From contig NC_059349.1 of NCBI RefSeq assembly GCF_019703515.2, positions 28,455,744-28,519,743 on the forward strand: DNA of 64,000 bases. Direction: 5' to 3'. The notes under the pieces are model-generated. The model did not search any database. It saw only the letters and a program-made list of their open reading frames with translations, and had not been told where the DNA came from. The stretch's first letter is position 1; each line of letters opens with the position of its first letter. The stretch is from Myxocyprinus asiaticus. Lineage: Eukaryota > Chordata > Actinopteri > Cypriniformes > Catostomidae. The position numbers were made by a program, and so were the translations under genes. Below are positions 12,735 to 25,002 of the stretch, one piece after another.

Positions 12735-14673
12735 GTTTGCATATTTACATATTGTCGTCAAAAATACACACAGTCTTCTGCAGAAGGCCTGAAAGTTAAT
12801 CGGGCGGCAAGATTGATTTTTCTTCTAATTCAAAATGCACTGAGTTGTGGTTATCAACAACAATGAGACATTAAATTGATATAAAAACTGGCTCGTGGAA
12901 CAAATAATTAATAACAATATCCCTAGTGTATTATGTCGATTAAAGCCGTAATCTATAAACTACCTTAGTTGCGTTACATTGTGATCCATGCATATTTCTT
13001 TAATCGTCTACACATTCTGAGCGAACAACAGCTTGCCAGTTACAGCTGTCCGAAGGATGTTAAATACCCAGAATAATTTCTGTTTACTTGGAAATCAGTA
13101 AGAAATGAGCGCAGAACTTCTGCATGCCTTTGCACTCTTGCACGAGTCCCAGTGGGCCTAGCCGTATTGAATTATATAGTAAAAAAAAAATCACGTTTGA
13201 GATATGCATGTGTGTAATTTATGTTGTAGAACAAAACCTCCACGTTTCGTCAAGTAATGTTTACCACAGACCTTATTTTACGCCTAAGACGAAAATCCCG
13301 AGGGAAACCCTGGCGAATTCTCTTACGGGTTTTTGGACTACAAGCTGAACAGCTCTTGCTGGAGTCAGAGTTGCCCCGCTGTGATCTCTTAAATGCTCAC
13401 GTGTCAAAATTGGGAGAGCGTGAGAGGGGTTATACGTGGCCTCTAGGGTCTCGAGTAAAATACAATAACCCCACAGACTCCGTAATTAAAAATAAAGCTT
13501 TCCTCAACTTTTTAAAGTTCTGCAACCTTTCTGGTTATCATCGTCCGTTTGTCTGAGTTAGCTATTATTCTTGATTTTCGTAACTGCGGGGTTATTATGT
13601 AAGAGTGGTCAAAGTGTGTTCCAAAAAATTGGTTATCGGACTTGAATTAAAGGTGCATGTTTTATAGGTGAATGAAACCTGTGAAATTATAACACATATC
13701 TCTATTTTTACCTTATAATCTGATTTAGGCATTTCGGTGTAGCCTGCTTGGTGTGCTAACTTTCTAAGTGAAGCAGCTCACTATCAGAAATGTGCTCCAC
13801 CTCATCCTTCTGTATTACAGTTCTTAGTTTCTATAAAGTATCTTTAATGGAAATATCCGTGTTCTTGATATTGTCATTTTAAGTATAATTTCACATGTGG
13901 AGAGCATTCCCATTTCTCTAGATCAGACATCTTGAATATCAAATAATTAAGTTATGGAACATTTTCCCTCTAATGAAAATGATCTGGAGTCACGGCCACT
14001 GTGAAGGCTCTGGAACATTTTCAAAAATTAGTAAAATCGGTTCATCAAGCATTTAAAGATGCGCTCAGTCATTTTTCATAATTTAAAAAGTTTAACTTCA
14101 AAGTAGGGCTGCAACTAATGATTATTTTGATAATTGACTAATGTAATGATTATTAGAATGATTATTCGGCGATTATTGCAATGATTAATCATAAGTTATT
14201 AACCAATTATTCAGCTTGTGCCTTGACTTAAAAAGTTGTATTAAACATGCTTACTAACAATAAAGAGGACAAAATCATCTTTTACCTCTATCATACCTCT
14301 AAATGATATTCACTGAATTAAAGGGAAAAAACCCAATTAAGTTTAATCCAGTAAAAAATTAACTGCTAAAAAAATATATAGTTATCAAGTGTTTTCTTGT
14401 TTTCCATTTAAAATTTTACAAAAATCCTTAAAACAAGATACATTTACTTGAGAAGCAACATATAAGATATTTAGACTTGCTTTCAGAGAATGTATCTTGA
14501 ATATAAGTGTATTGTTTTCACTTGATCATACTTCTGCCAGTGCTGTAAAGTCAAAATATACTTATATTCAAGATATATTTTCTGAAAGCAAGTCTAAATA
14601 TCTTATATGTTGCTTTTCAGGTAAATATATCCTGTTTTAAGTATTTTTAGATATTTAAAAATTATCTGACATT

Positions 14674-14730
<57 letters not shown>

Positions 14731-17700
14731 TAATTATATATATATATATTTTGTTTTTTTTTGTTTTTTGTTTTTTTGTTTTTTTGTCTGCAGTATAGCT
14801 GCTAAGGAAAATGTACGTTGTTTTAAAGGAGTTTTAGATATTTATATTGGAAAACAAGCCAAAACAAAAACATCAAAAACTTATTTTGTTGCCGTGCATA
14901 ATGGGCGAAGACTATACCCTCTCTAACCTTTTTGTTCACTCCAATCCATCTTTAACTCTTAAAAGAGCTGCGTTTCGCAGATTGTCTTCCCGATAAGATA
15001 CACACCGCAACATATGTGTTATGATTCACTACGTCGTGCGCAATCACGTAATAATCTAGCTGCAGCAAGCGCATGCGAGGGACAAGCGTTCCTGCGCCAG
15101 ACTGTGCATCAGCCGGGTACAGTTTCAATCTCTCTCTAGGTGAGATTGATCGGGTGACTTCACGCGACTCATAGAAGAGGCGCTGACCGCACAGAGAAAT
15201 GTCAGTTTTGGAGTTTGTACTTATTTACATGACCTGCTTCCTTATTTTAACTTTTAATAAAGGATGCATTAAAGATATAACGGCGGGTGTTTCCTTTAAA
15301 GACGCTCTGACAAGTTTTTAAGCATAAACGGAACGGCAGCTCCGGCTCCGCTTATTCCACAACGAGATTGCTTCTGTATTTTTCTTAGTTTGTAATTTTG
15401 TATAATGTCCTCATAATTTCCAATCTACATCACCTGAAACTGTTTGGAAAGTTTGGAGTGCGTCTGGACAGTAAGCTGTCTTCTTCCTCTCCTCAATCAT
15501 GCGCGAGCTGAAGTGCTCCTCTTGCGCACCATCATTAGAGTTTAATGTGATCTCATGTTATGTTAAATGAGATCAAACGACTGTTCGACAATGAAAATGT
15601 TTGTCGTCAATTTTTTGTTGTCGATAACGTCGACTAATCGTTTCAGCCCTACTTCAAAGGAAATTAATGGCAATTTTGAAACCTATGTATAAAATCATTA
15701 CTACTCAAGTGAGACTACTTAAGACCCCATTTGTATCAGTAACATTATAAAAGCTGTTTTATTCTACAAATAGAGGGTCCCCTAATGGGGGGCTGCCATG
15801 TTTATATCACTTTACCAGCCAAATACTATATGGTTAATCTCAGTAACCGCTTTGGAAACTTTCACTCAGGGATTAAATTAATCCTGGCTGACTGTGAAAA
15901 CTGAATTTCTGTAATGGCATTGGGAACTGAAAACTATTGCATTCAAAAGATGAATGGTGCTGCATTCACACCCCTAGGTGTCAGTATAAGAGGACATATT
16001 CAAAAATTACTGAGTGCATCTTTAAAGTGTCATGAAACCCCCCTGAGTGCTCAGTGCGAGACGATATGGAGCGCGGAAAACTAAGTACACCCATCACCCG
16101 ATCCTTCAGATTTAACAAAAGGCTCATGAAATGGCGTAAAATGGTGGGAGGGTGGAAGGGAAGGACGGGAGGGGGTCAAGCACAACAACACAGAACAACT
16201 CTTAAAAGAGATGGCTGAACATAAACGTTAAAGCCTTTTTCATCACCTTGCAGCTGGGTGCAACTACAGTAACACCTTCCAAATCAGTCAGAAATCTAGG
16301 GGTAACCACTGACAACAGATTAAATTTCACAGACCACATCTCAAAGGCCGCAAGATCACGTAGATTTACACTCTAGAATATCAGGAAGATAAGACCCTTC
16401 CTCTCTGAACATGCCACACAACTGCTTGTCCAGTCACTTGTCATAACTAGACTGGACTACTGTAACGCTCTCATTGCAGGCCTCCCTGCATGTGCAGTTA
16501 GACCCCTGCAAATGATCCAGAATGCAGCAGCATGTCTGGTCTTTAATGAACCAAAGAAAGCGCGTTACACCACTCCTTGTCTCTCTTCACTGGCTACCGG
16601 TTGATGCACGTATCAAATTCAAGGCTCTGATGCTGGCATACAGAACAGTCACTGGGTCTGCACCAGCATACCTAAAATCATTTATGCAGAGCTACACGCC
16701 CACTAGAAGCCTGCGGTCGGCTAAGGAATGTCGCCTTGTTGTACCAACACAAAGAGGCACCAAAACACTTTCCCGGACTTTCAGCTTCATCGTACTACGT
16801 TGGTGGAATGACCTTCCCAACTCCATCCATGAAGCTGACTCACTCTCTGTCTTCAAAAAACGACTAAAAACACATCTTTTCCATGAGCACTTAACCAGTC
16901 ATTAAAAAATAAATACATAAATAAATAAATTTCCTGTTGCACTTTATTCTGTTTTGAATACTATTATGATACTAGTGAAACTTTGTAATACAGCACTTTT
17001 CATACCACTGTCTCCTTAAGATGAATCGCTTATGTTTTCCTCTTTTTTTTAAGTCGCTTTGGATAAAAGCGTCTGCCAAATGAATAATGTAAAATGTAAA
17101 TGTAAAAGCTAAAGAGCTGCTGTATATCGATCATGGGACAAAAATATGAACGTGTGAAGAGTGAAAACATTTTACGAATCAAAGATTGAAATATTAAATT
17201 CAATCTTTTGGAATTAAGTAAAAGCAGGCATTGCCACCAAAACCAGGACTGCTTAAAGACTTAATATAATTCATAGATATTTATTCTTACAAGGAATGTT
17301 TCAGGTTTAATACAAGTTAAACTATTGACTGCATTTGTGGCAATGTTGATTACCGCAGAAAATAATCTCGACTCATCCCTCTGCGTTCAGTAAGGCACAT
17401 AAAGTAAATGGGTCCAATACACAATACATTAACTAAACACTTTTTCAAAAGTACAGCGGGAATACTTAAACATAATACGTGTTAACATGACTCTAGTAGG
17501 GCTGGGCGATATGTCAAAAGTTATTTTATCGATAATCGCCTTAAAAAATATCACGATATACATTGTCAACCCCCTGCCGAGGGTCGGTGAATATTTTTGC
17601 TTTATTGGTTTTGCTTTAAAAATTTTATTCATTTATTGAAACACAAAAAACATAAACAAAATACATTTCTAAATTCAAATTGCACTTTAAACTAAATGAA

Positions 17701-20700
17701 AAAAGCAATAAAATAACGAAGTTATCAAAAAATGTTATTTAACCACCTTATTTAAACATTTACTGTCTCCAATGGCTCCATTTGCCATCATGCAAGTATC
17801 TGTCAATGACACCAGGTGGAAAATTACTAATAGCCTACAGATTAAGAACTAAAGACGATTATAAATATAAATACATTAATGATCGTAATAAATAAGCCTG
17901 ATAAATTCCCTTGTGTTTCCAAAATAATGCTGCCAAATGTGTGTTCTTATGTATGTTCGTATGTTCTTATGTGTTTGTATTGCGTTTTGGTAATACAGTT
18001 AATGCTGCCTAAAGAAAATAAAATCGAACTCAATTTTAGGTTCAGGGTGAACGTGTCTTGTATTACTTTATGATTGAATCACTTTCATCTTTGTTTCTTT
18101 AATACAAAAATAACACTGGCAGACAAATGTTTGGAATAATTTACAGATTTTGCTCTTATGGAAAGAATTTGGTACTTTTATTCACCAAAGTGGCATTCAA
18201 CTGATCACAATGTATAGTTAGGGAATTAATAACATGAACAATTACTATTACAATGTGAAATTTTTTTCTTTTACTTAAACTACTTCAAAGAGTTCTCATC
18301 AAAAAATCCTCCACGTGCAGCAATGACAGCTTTGCAGATCCTTGGCATTCTAGCTGTCAGTTTGTCCAGATACTCAGGTGACATTTCTCCCCACACTTCC
18401 TGTAGCACTTACCATAGATGTGGCTGTCTTGTCGGGCACTTCTCACGCACTGTACAGTCTAGTTGATTCCACAAAACTCAATGGGGTTAAGATCCATAAC
18501 ACTCTTTTCCAATTATCTGTTGTCCAATGTCTGTGTTTCTTTGCCCACTCTAACCTTTTCTTTTTGTTTTTCTGTTTCAAAAGTGGCTTTTTCTTTGCAA
18601 TTCTTTCCATAAAGCCTGCACCCCTGAGTCTTCTCTTTACTATTGTACATGAAACTGGTGTTGAACGGGTAGAATTCAATGAAGCTGTCAGCTGAGGACA
18701 TGTGAGGTGTCTATTTCTCAAACTTATTTAGTTGTATCTGGCCTTCCACATCTCTTTCTGTCCTTGTTAGAGCCAGTTGTCCTTTGTCTTTGAAGACTGT
18801 AGTGTACACCTTTGTATGAAATCTTCTATTTTTTTTTTTTTTTTTTTTTTGGCAATTTCAAGCATTGTATAGCCTTCATTCCTCAAAACAAAGATTGACT
18901 GATGAGTTTCTAGAGAAAGCTGTTTCTTTTTTGCCATTTTTGACCTACGTAATATTGACCTTAAGACATGCCAATGTATTGCATACTGTGGCAACTCAAA
19001 AACAAACACAAAGACAAAGTTAAGCTTCCTTTAACGAACTAAATAGCTTTCAACTGTGTTTGATATAATGGCAAGTGATTTTCTAGTACCACATTAGCAA
19101 TTTAGCATGATTACTCAAGGATAAGGTGTTGGAGTGATGGCTGCTGGAAATGGGGCCTGTCTAGATTTGATAAAAAATTACTTTTTTTTTGTGATCAGTT
19201 AAATGCCACTTTGGTGAATTAAAGTACCAATTTCCTTCCGAAACAGCTAAATCTATACATTATTCCAAACTTTTGGCCACCGGTGTATATATTATTGAAC
19301 CTGCATAGTTGCGTTTACAATGCATGTTAACCGCGTGGAAATAAAGCAAAACAAACTCACAGCAGCACCTGAGATGATCTGAGATAATTTGCAGCATTCT
19401 CATAGACAACATTATTCTTGCAAACAGTTTTCAAACGAATGAAACAGAGAACAAAAAAGAGTGAAAACTCTTTACATGCGCTTGTTCCACGAGACAGGCT
19501 TGTGCTCGCCTCTGAACAGACAGCGAATCAGACACGAGCATTGATGGCTTTTCTTTTTGTCTGTTCTTAAAAATATAATAACGTGTATTTCTTCAAGCAC
19601 ATGTCTTTGTGACTAACAGCATTTCTTGTCATGTGTCACTCCGAGACGTCTTACAGGTCGCCCGCCTGTTGCGGGTAGATGAGCAAAATTACCCGCGCAT
19701 GAAATACATTTGGACGAGGAGCTTGCAAACTGGATTCAGCCTCGTCACATTCTGCGGGTGGTAGTGTCACACCCTGGACACTGTTATATATTTGGCGACT
19801 TCCCAGATCCATGGTTTTGCCATTTCCTGATATTGTAGATCATTATTTGTCAGTAACTACGTTTCCATCCAAGGGTTTTTTTTTTGCGACAAAAAGTGTA
19901 GCGCATCAAAATGTTTACCGATATAGCTGATGGAAATGGAAAACTTGTTTGGAAACTTTTTGTTGAGAAAATAGGCATTAACGCAAAAATATAGTGTCAC
20001 ATAACATAATTTACCCCAATCGTTAGCCTGTGTTAATCATAAAAACAAGGTATACATCCTTGAAAGCCAATTTATTGTATGTGAAGCATTACTCGCACTT
20101 TTATGGAACACTAACATATAGCCCAATTCTTGAAAATTATTGTTTAGCTTACTTTTGAAAATGTTTTGGCAAAAATGCCTTTTCTTTACACAAACTTAAA
20201 TTAGCCTTACCCTGTTCTGTAGACGAAAAAAGTCGGCTGAATGACGTTCTCAGAATGTGCTACACTTTTTTCAAGACTATAAACTATCATAACTATTTGT
20301 CCAATGCTATTTGTGAGTTCACTTTCAGAAAACGAGCTTTTGAAGATTTAAAAAACTTTTAAATATTTTAAATCTAACCCTCTTTACCTCTGATCGCATG
20401 CACTGAGCTGTAAATTGCATTATGACACTAAAATTAATTTAAGATGACAATCAAGTTCAGTTGGTCATTAAAAGTTGCTGGACAAATATGCGGGACATAA
20501 TGCAGTTGTGATGGCAATGCTTTAGATGATTGTTCAAAATAGCCTATTGAATATCAGGAATGTATCATACATGTAAACCCTGATATTACACCACATCAGT
20601 TTTTCTTTAATAGCTGTGCACACAGCATATACACATCTATGGATTGTCCTTATACTAAGACCGAAAGTTTCCCCCACTACTTGGTGCAGGTTGCCAGCTT

Positions 20701-23700
20701 GAACAGGGCCATGACGATTCGCTTCCGGGTCGGAACCGGTGGCAACCTGCGATAGGCGCAACATTAGGACCAAAATTACAGTCCTTTACAGAAGGGCAAC
20801 TGTTCACTTTTTATTGCAATTCCTCGTCTTCTGATTGTGTTTATTTGTGAAATTAAAATGACAGTAAGCTGGCTAATTTCAATGAATTGTCTCAATACTC
20901 TCCAAATATTTTTTGAAATCTGGGAGACGAAAGGTACACAATTAGCGATATATGCACATTTCTGTATGGAAACGGCTTAAGGGCAGATTTCTTTAGCGAT
21001 AAACCAAAACTTATGCGACAAAGTGTTTTTTTTTTTTTTTAAGCATGACTTCAAGCACACCATTTTTATCTATAAAAGTCTATTTGAATGGAAACAGGCA
21101 GAAGACAGCAAATCTCGCAAATTTCTTTTTTACGCATTTTCACTTTTGGTAAAATGTGGAGAGTATTGAGATAATTCACTGAAATTAGCCAGCTGACTGT
21201 CATTTTAATTTCACAAAAAAAGGCAATCAGAAGACTAGGAATTGCAATCAAAAGCGAGCAGTTTATCTAGTCTTGAAAAAAGTTTATTCAAGAATGTAAC
21301 TAGCTGACTTTTTTCATCTACAGAACAGGGTAAGGCAAATTTAAGTTTGTGTAAAGAAAAGGCAATTATATAGGCCTAACAATATTATTTTTTCATTTGG
21401 TAATTTGTTTTAATTTAATTCTTTATTCGTTTGGTAATTTATTTAATTTAATACAGGGAATTTTTCCGGCATTTTTTTAAAAGTAAGCTAAACAATAATT
21501 TTATAGAATTGGGCTATATGTTAGTGTTCCAAAAAAGCACACTGAAGCTTTTCTCCTAGTATTGCGTATTTATTTTAATTTAAAATATCTTTGTGGACAG
21601 AAATGATGTTTTTGTGTTGTGGGCTAATTCCACGACTGCTGTCTTTTATTTTGAATGATATGGAAAAGCAACTTTAATAAATAAATGGATGGCTACCGCG
21701 ATTAAATTAATCGCAAAGAGTGGCCATTCATTTGTCCTCCGTGCACTTGTCGATGATGGGTGCATGAGAGATATTTGTGTTGGCACTCCTGGTAGTGTCA
21801 TGATGCAGATGTGTTTACTTTGCAGCATCGGATCTGTGCAGGAATGCTGTTAAGACCAATCCATAACTGTGCGAGTAATGCTTCACGCACAATAAATTGC
21901 CTTTTAAGGATGTATACCTTGTTGTCATGAACACAGACTAATGATTGGGGTAAATTCTGTCATGTGACAGTATATTTTTGCGTTAATGCCTATTTTCTCG
22001 ACAAAAAGTGTTTCCAAACCAATTTTTCGCGACATTTTAAGTATTGACATAGAGTTTATGTGCTAGAGTTAAACTGAAAAATATTATGTTGAAACTTGCA
22101 TCTCCATCAGCTATTATCGGTAAACTTTTTGATGCGCTACACCTTCTGTTGCAAAAAAACCCTTGGATGGAAACGTAGTAAGACATTTTAGAAATCCGAT
22201 AACATCGTCTTATCGCCCATCCCTAGACTCTAGTGTGATTCTGATCTCACCTCATTGATTAGTGTGGAAGTCCGCTCTTATTTCTCTTCCCTGAATGTTG
22301 TTGAACTTGCGCCAGTCAGGAAACGCTGTCAAATCCGCATGTGATTTTAAATTTTTTGCCTATAATGCAAGCTCATGGATGAGGCAGTGCAGTGATCGGA
22401 TGGAAGGGTTCTTTCTCATAATGTAGAGAAATGTTCAGAATCTAATGATGTATTACTCTACTACCAATCACAACTCAGTTCTTACACATATGCCTCATAT
22501 TTTATGACATTGCTTCAAGATTCAGTTTTTTAAACCAGAAGAACGAAATGTAAAAAAAATAAAATAAATAAATAAATAACCACTTTACTCTTAACAATAA
22601 ATGTAATGAGTGCTATAATTGTTTTCAGTGATGTGCAACCTGAAAAAATCTGTTAACATCTCAAAAAATATGTTTTGTAGTTTCATGACCCTTTAATGCA
22701 TTGCTTTGCAAACTGTTCATAGGAAAGTGCAATGCCACCTTTTATTAAATTGTTGGAATTACTCCTTCTAGGCATCTTTTCAGAGGCACAGAATAACTTG
22801 CAGAGTGCCAAAGAAATGGTAAAGAAAGGACAGTCTGTCACGGTGTGCTTGTGCTTTCTTTTTTCAAAAGCATTTCTCCATTAATTTTAAATGTTTATTT
22901 ATTTATTGAATAAATAACCTTGCATGAGTTTTTTCCATGTAAATGTTTGATTTAATATTGGCTAATTAAGTCAGTGAAGCAAAAAAGTGACGTATGCATC
23001 TCACAAAAATGGGAATGATTGTTCAATGTTATGTGCCATGCAAAGTTTGAAGATGTTACTTTTTAACATAATTTAAAGGGTGGAAATAATATTTAAATAT
23101 AACACCATAGAGTGTGTAAAAATACATATGACTCATAATTAATTGTTTTTAGGCTGCTTGCTGGTCATTCAAGATTCCAGACGGGGGTGTTTGTTGGTAA
23201 GGTCGCATACAGGGGTTAAGGGCCATGGTATGCTCCTGTGACGATAGGCAGGAACTGTTTTACTCAGAATGTGAAGCAGTAGGGTGTGTGTAGGCATGAC
23301 TGAAGAAGAGAGGGTATTTCAAAGCAGACATTCCACTAGAATGTTGTGTAAGCTTCTTAATGAACATTGTTTACCCACGAACGTATAGAAACTTCTTCAA
23401 AAGCAGTGCATGAGTTACAAAAAGTGTTTGAAGCACAATTTTTCATTGCAGATAATAAATGTTAAATAAATGGGGGAGGGGGAGATGTTGAATAGGGCAC
23501 AGTGGCAGCCATTTGACTATCTGGATTTAGAGACGAGTTGAGCATGTGTGACTTTATAGGTGTCTTGTCTTTTCTAAACACTGTATTTTTTAACTAGGGG
23601 TTGGGAGTTGTGTGGTGTAAATATAGGCTATATGAAATGTATGTGAAATAGGATTTGGGTTTTCTTTGGAGATATTTTGAGTAATGGAGATGTTCTAATC

Positions 23701-24966
23701 TTTTGTTTCTTGTTGTGTGCTCACAGGGCTATTTTAAGTACATTATTTGGCAGTTTACTCTCTGATAATGTTTGATGCAGGTTTTCATTTCTATTTTAGT
23801 TCCTGCTACATGGCTGAATGTTTTTGAAAAGTACAAGTTGAAGCCCCTGCAAACATGTTTATTGTTTTAGCAAGAAACTAGGGAGACCTGTCCTTGTATA
23901 GCTCAATAGCAGGGAGAGTCACTGATGGTTTGCCTTGACAGACATGCTCCTCCAGCCTGAAAAAAGCAGGCTGAAAAAAGCTTTCCAAAGATTGATTTGC
24001 TTGCAATCAAAACTTAAACATGCAATGAAGCAGTAGGCCTATGCCGTTCCAAACTGTATGACTTTCTTCCATGGAACACAAAAGAACACAAAAGAAGATG
24101 TGAGGCAGAATGTTGAGGACTGATAGCCTTAGTCACCATTTATTTGCATTGTATGGAAAAAGGATGCAATGAAAGTGATTGAGGCTAACATTCTTCCTTA
24201 CATATCCTTTTATGTTCCATGGAACAAAGTAAGTCATACGGGTTTCAAACAATATAAATGATGAAATGGTAAATAAAGGCAGAATTTTCATTTTGGTTGA
24301 ACTGTCCATTTTAGTGTAGTAATTCTGTTGACCAATTAACTTTTTCTGCTTTAATATGTGGCTAAGAGCAGCAGGATGGAGTGGGGTTTGCCCCTACCCT
24401 TTCATATGAGTGCTTGCTGGATTTCAAGCAGACACTTCTAAAAATAATCCATTTGCTGGTTGAGTTCTATATCAAGTTCCGGCTCAATTCACCAGGAACA
24501 AAAAGGCAGGACGCCTGCTGTTGTACAGGGGTTTGGGGAAGGATTGGGGTGAAAAACATTCTCTTTTTCCCCACTTCTTCTGGAGGGATGGGGGAGCCGA
24601 AGGCAGAGGTCAAGGTGGTGGACGAAGAGACTGGTATTGTAATTGTGTGCTTTGAAATAACATTTGTGACAAGAGATGGCATTTAATGAAAAGTCTGGGG
24701 GTAAAAGAGAAAATCTTAACCTTTATATTCACATTATGTAGTTTTCATTGGATTTAAATTGGATTAGACAACAGTCAATATCTGATGTTATATTATAAAT
24801 TATTAAAGTGCATTAAATGTTTAGTTTATAGGTTTTATTGTCAAATAGTTAATATATGCAAAAGGTTAATATGAAATCTGTACAAAATGTAAAAGGAGAA
24901 TTTCTTTGTTTTAATGCTTGAAGAGTGGTTTAATAACTGTGTGTATATTTAATGGTAAAATTGCAT

Positions 24967-25002
<36 letters not shown>

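Larger units (their letters stand above)
14104..15651. mobile_element. hAT-type non-autonomous transposon with 8-bp target duplication
   Basis: It begins TAGGGCTGCAACTAATGATT and ends CGACTAATCGTTTCAGCCCTA without its first base, which is the inverted form. It is flanked by perfect 8-bp direct repeats CTTCAAAG (14096-14103 and 15652-15659). Eight-base duplications and TAG...CTA ends are hallmarks of hAT transposons. No transposase frame is present. A foldback repeat and a TA microsatellite sit inside. Confidence 0.93.
17497..22225. mobile_element. hAT element hosting two further transposons
   Basis: The left end is TAGGGCTGGGCGATATGTCA and the right end ATCGTCTTATCGCCCATCCC then TA. Perfect 8-bp duplications GACTCTAG flank it (17489-17496 and 22226-22233). 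Its own DNA is only about 1.2 kb; the remainder is the Tc1-like and Harbinger-like insertions. Confidence 0.93.
16021..22696. mobile_element. Outer shell of a nested transposon stack
   Basis: The left end TTTAAAGTGTCATGAAACC and the right end GTTTCATGACCCTTTAA (with a short interruption in the reading GTAGTTTCATGACC) are near-perfect inverted repeats. TGCATC and TGCATT flank them as a possible imperfect duplication. Its own sequence is visible at 16021-16235, 17108-17496 and 22234-22696. It hosts the L2 and hAT insertions below. Confidence 0.65.

Noticed and set aside
13257..13556. 99-residue open frame as an additional asph exon or separate gene
   Set aside because: No known motif, no matching splice phase and no conserved pattern; chance open frame in an intron.
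24381..24686. Open frames on both strands as a small gene
   Set aside because: Mutual shadows without family resemblance or splice sites, inside asph intron 1.
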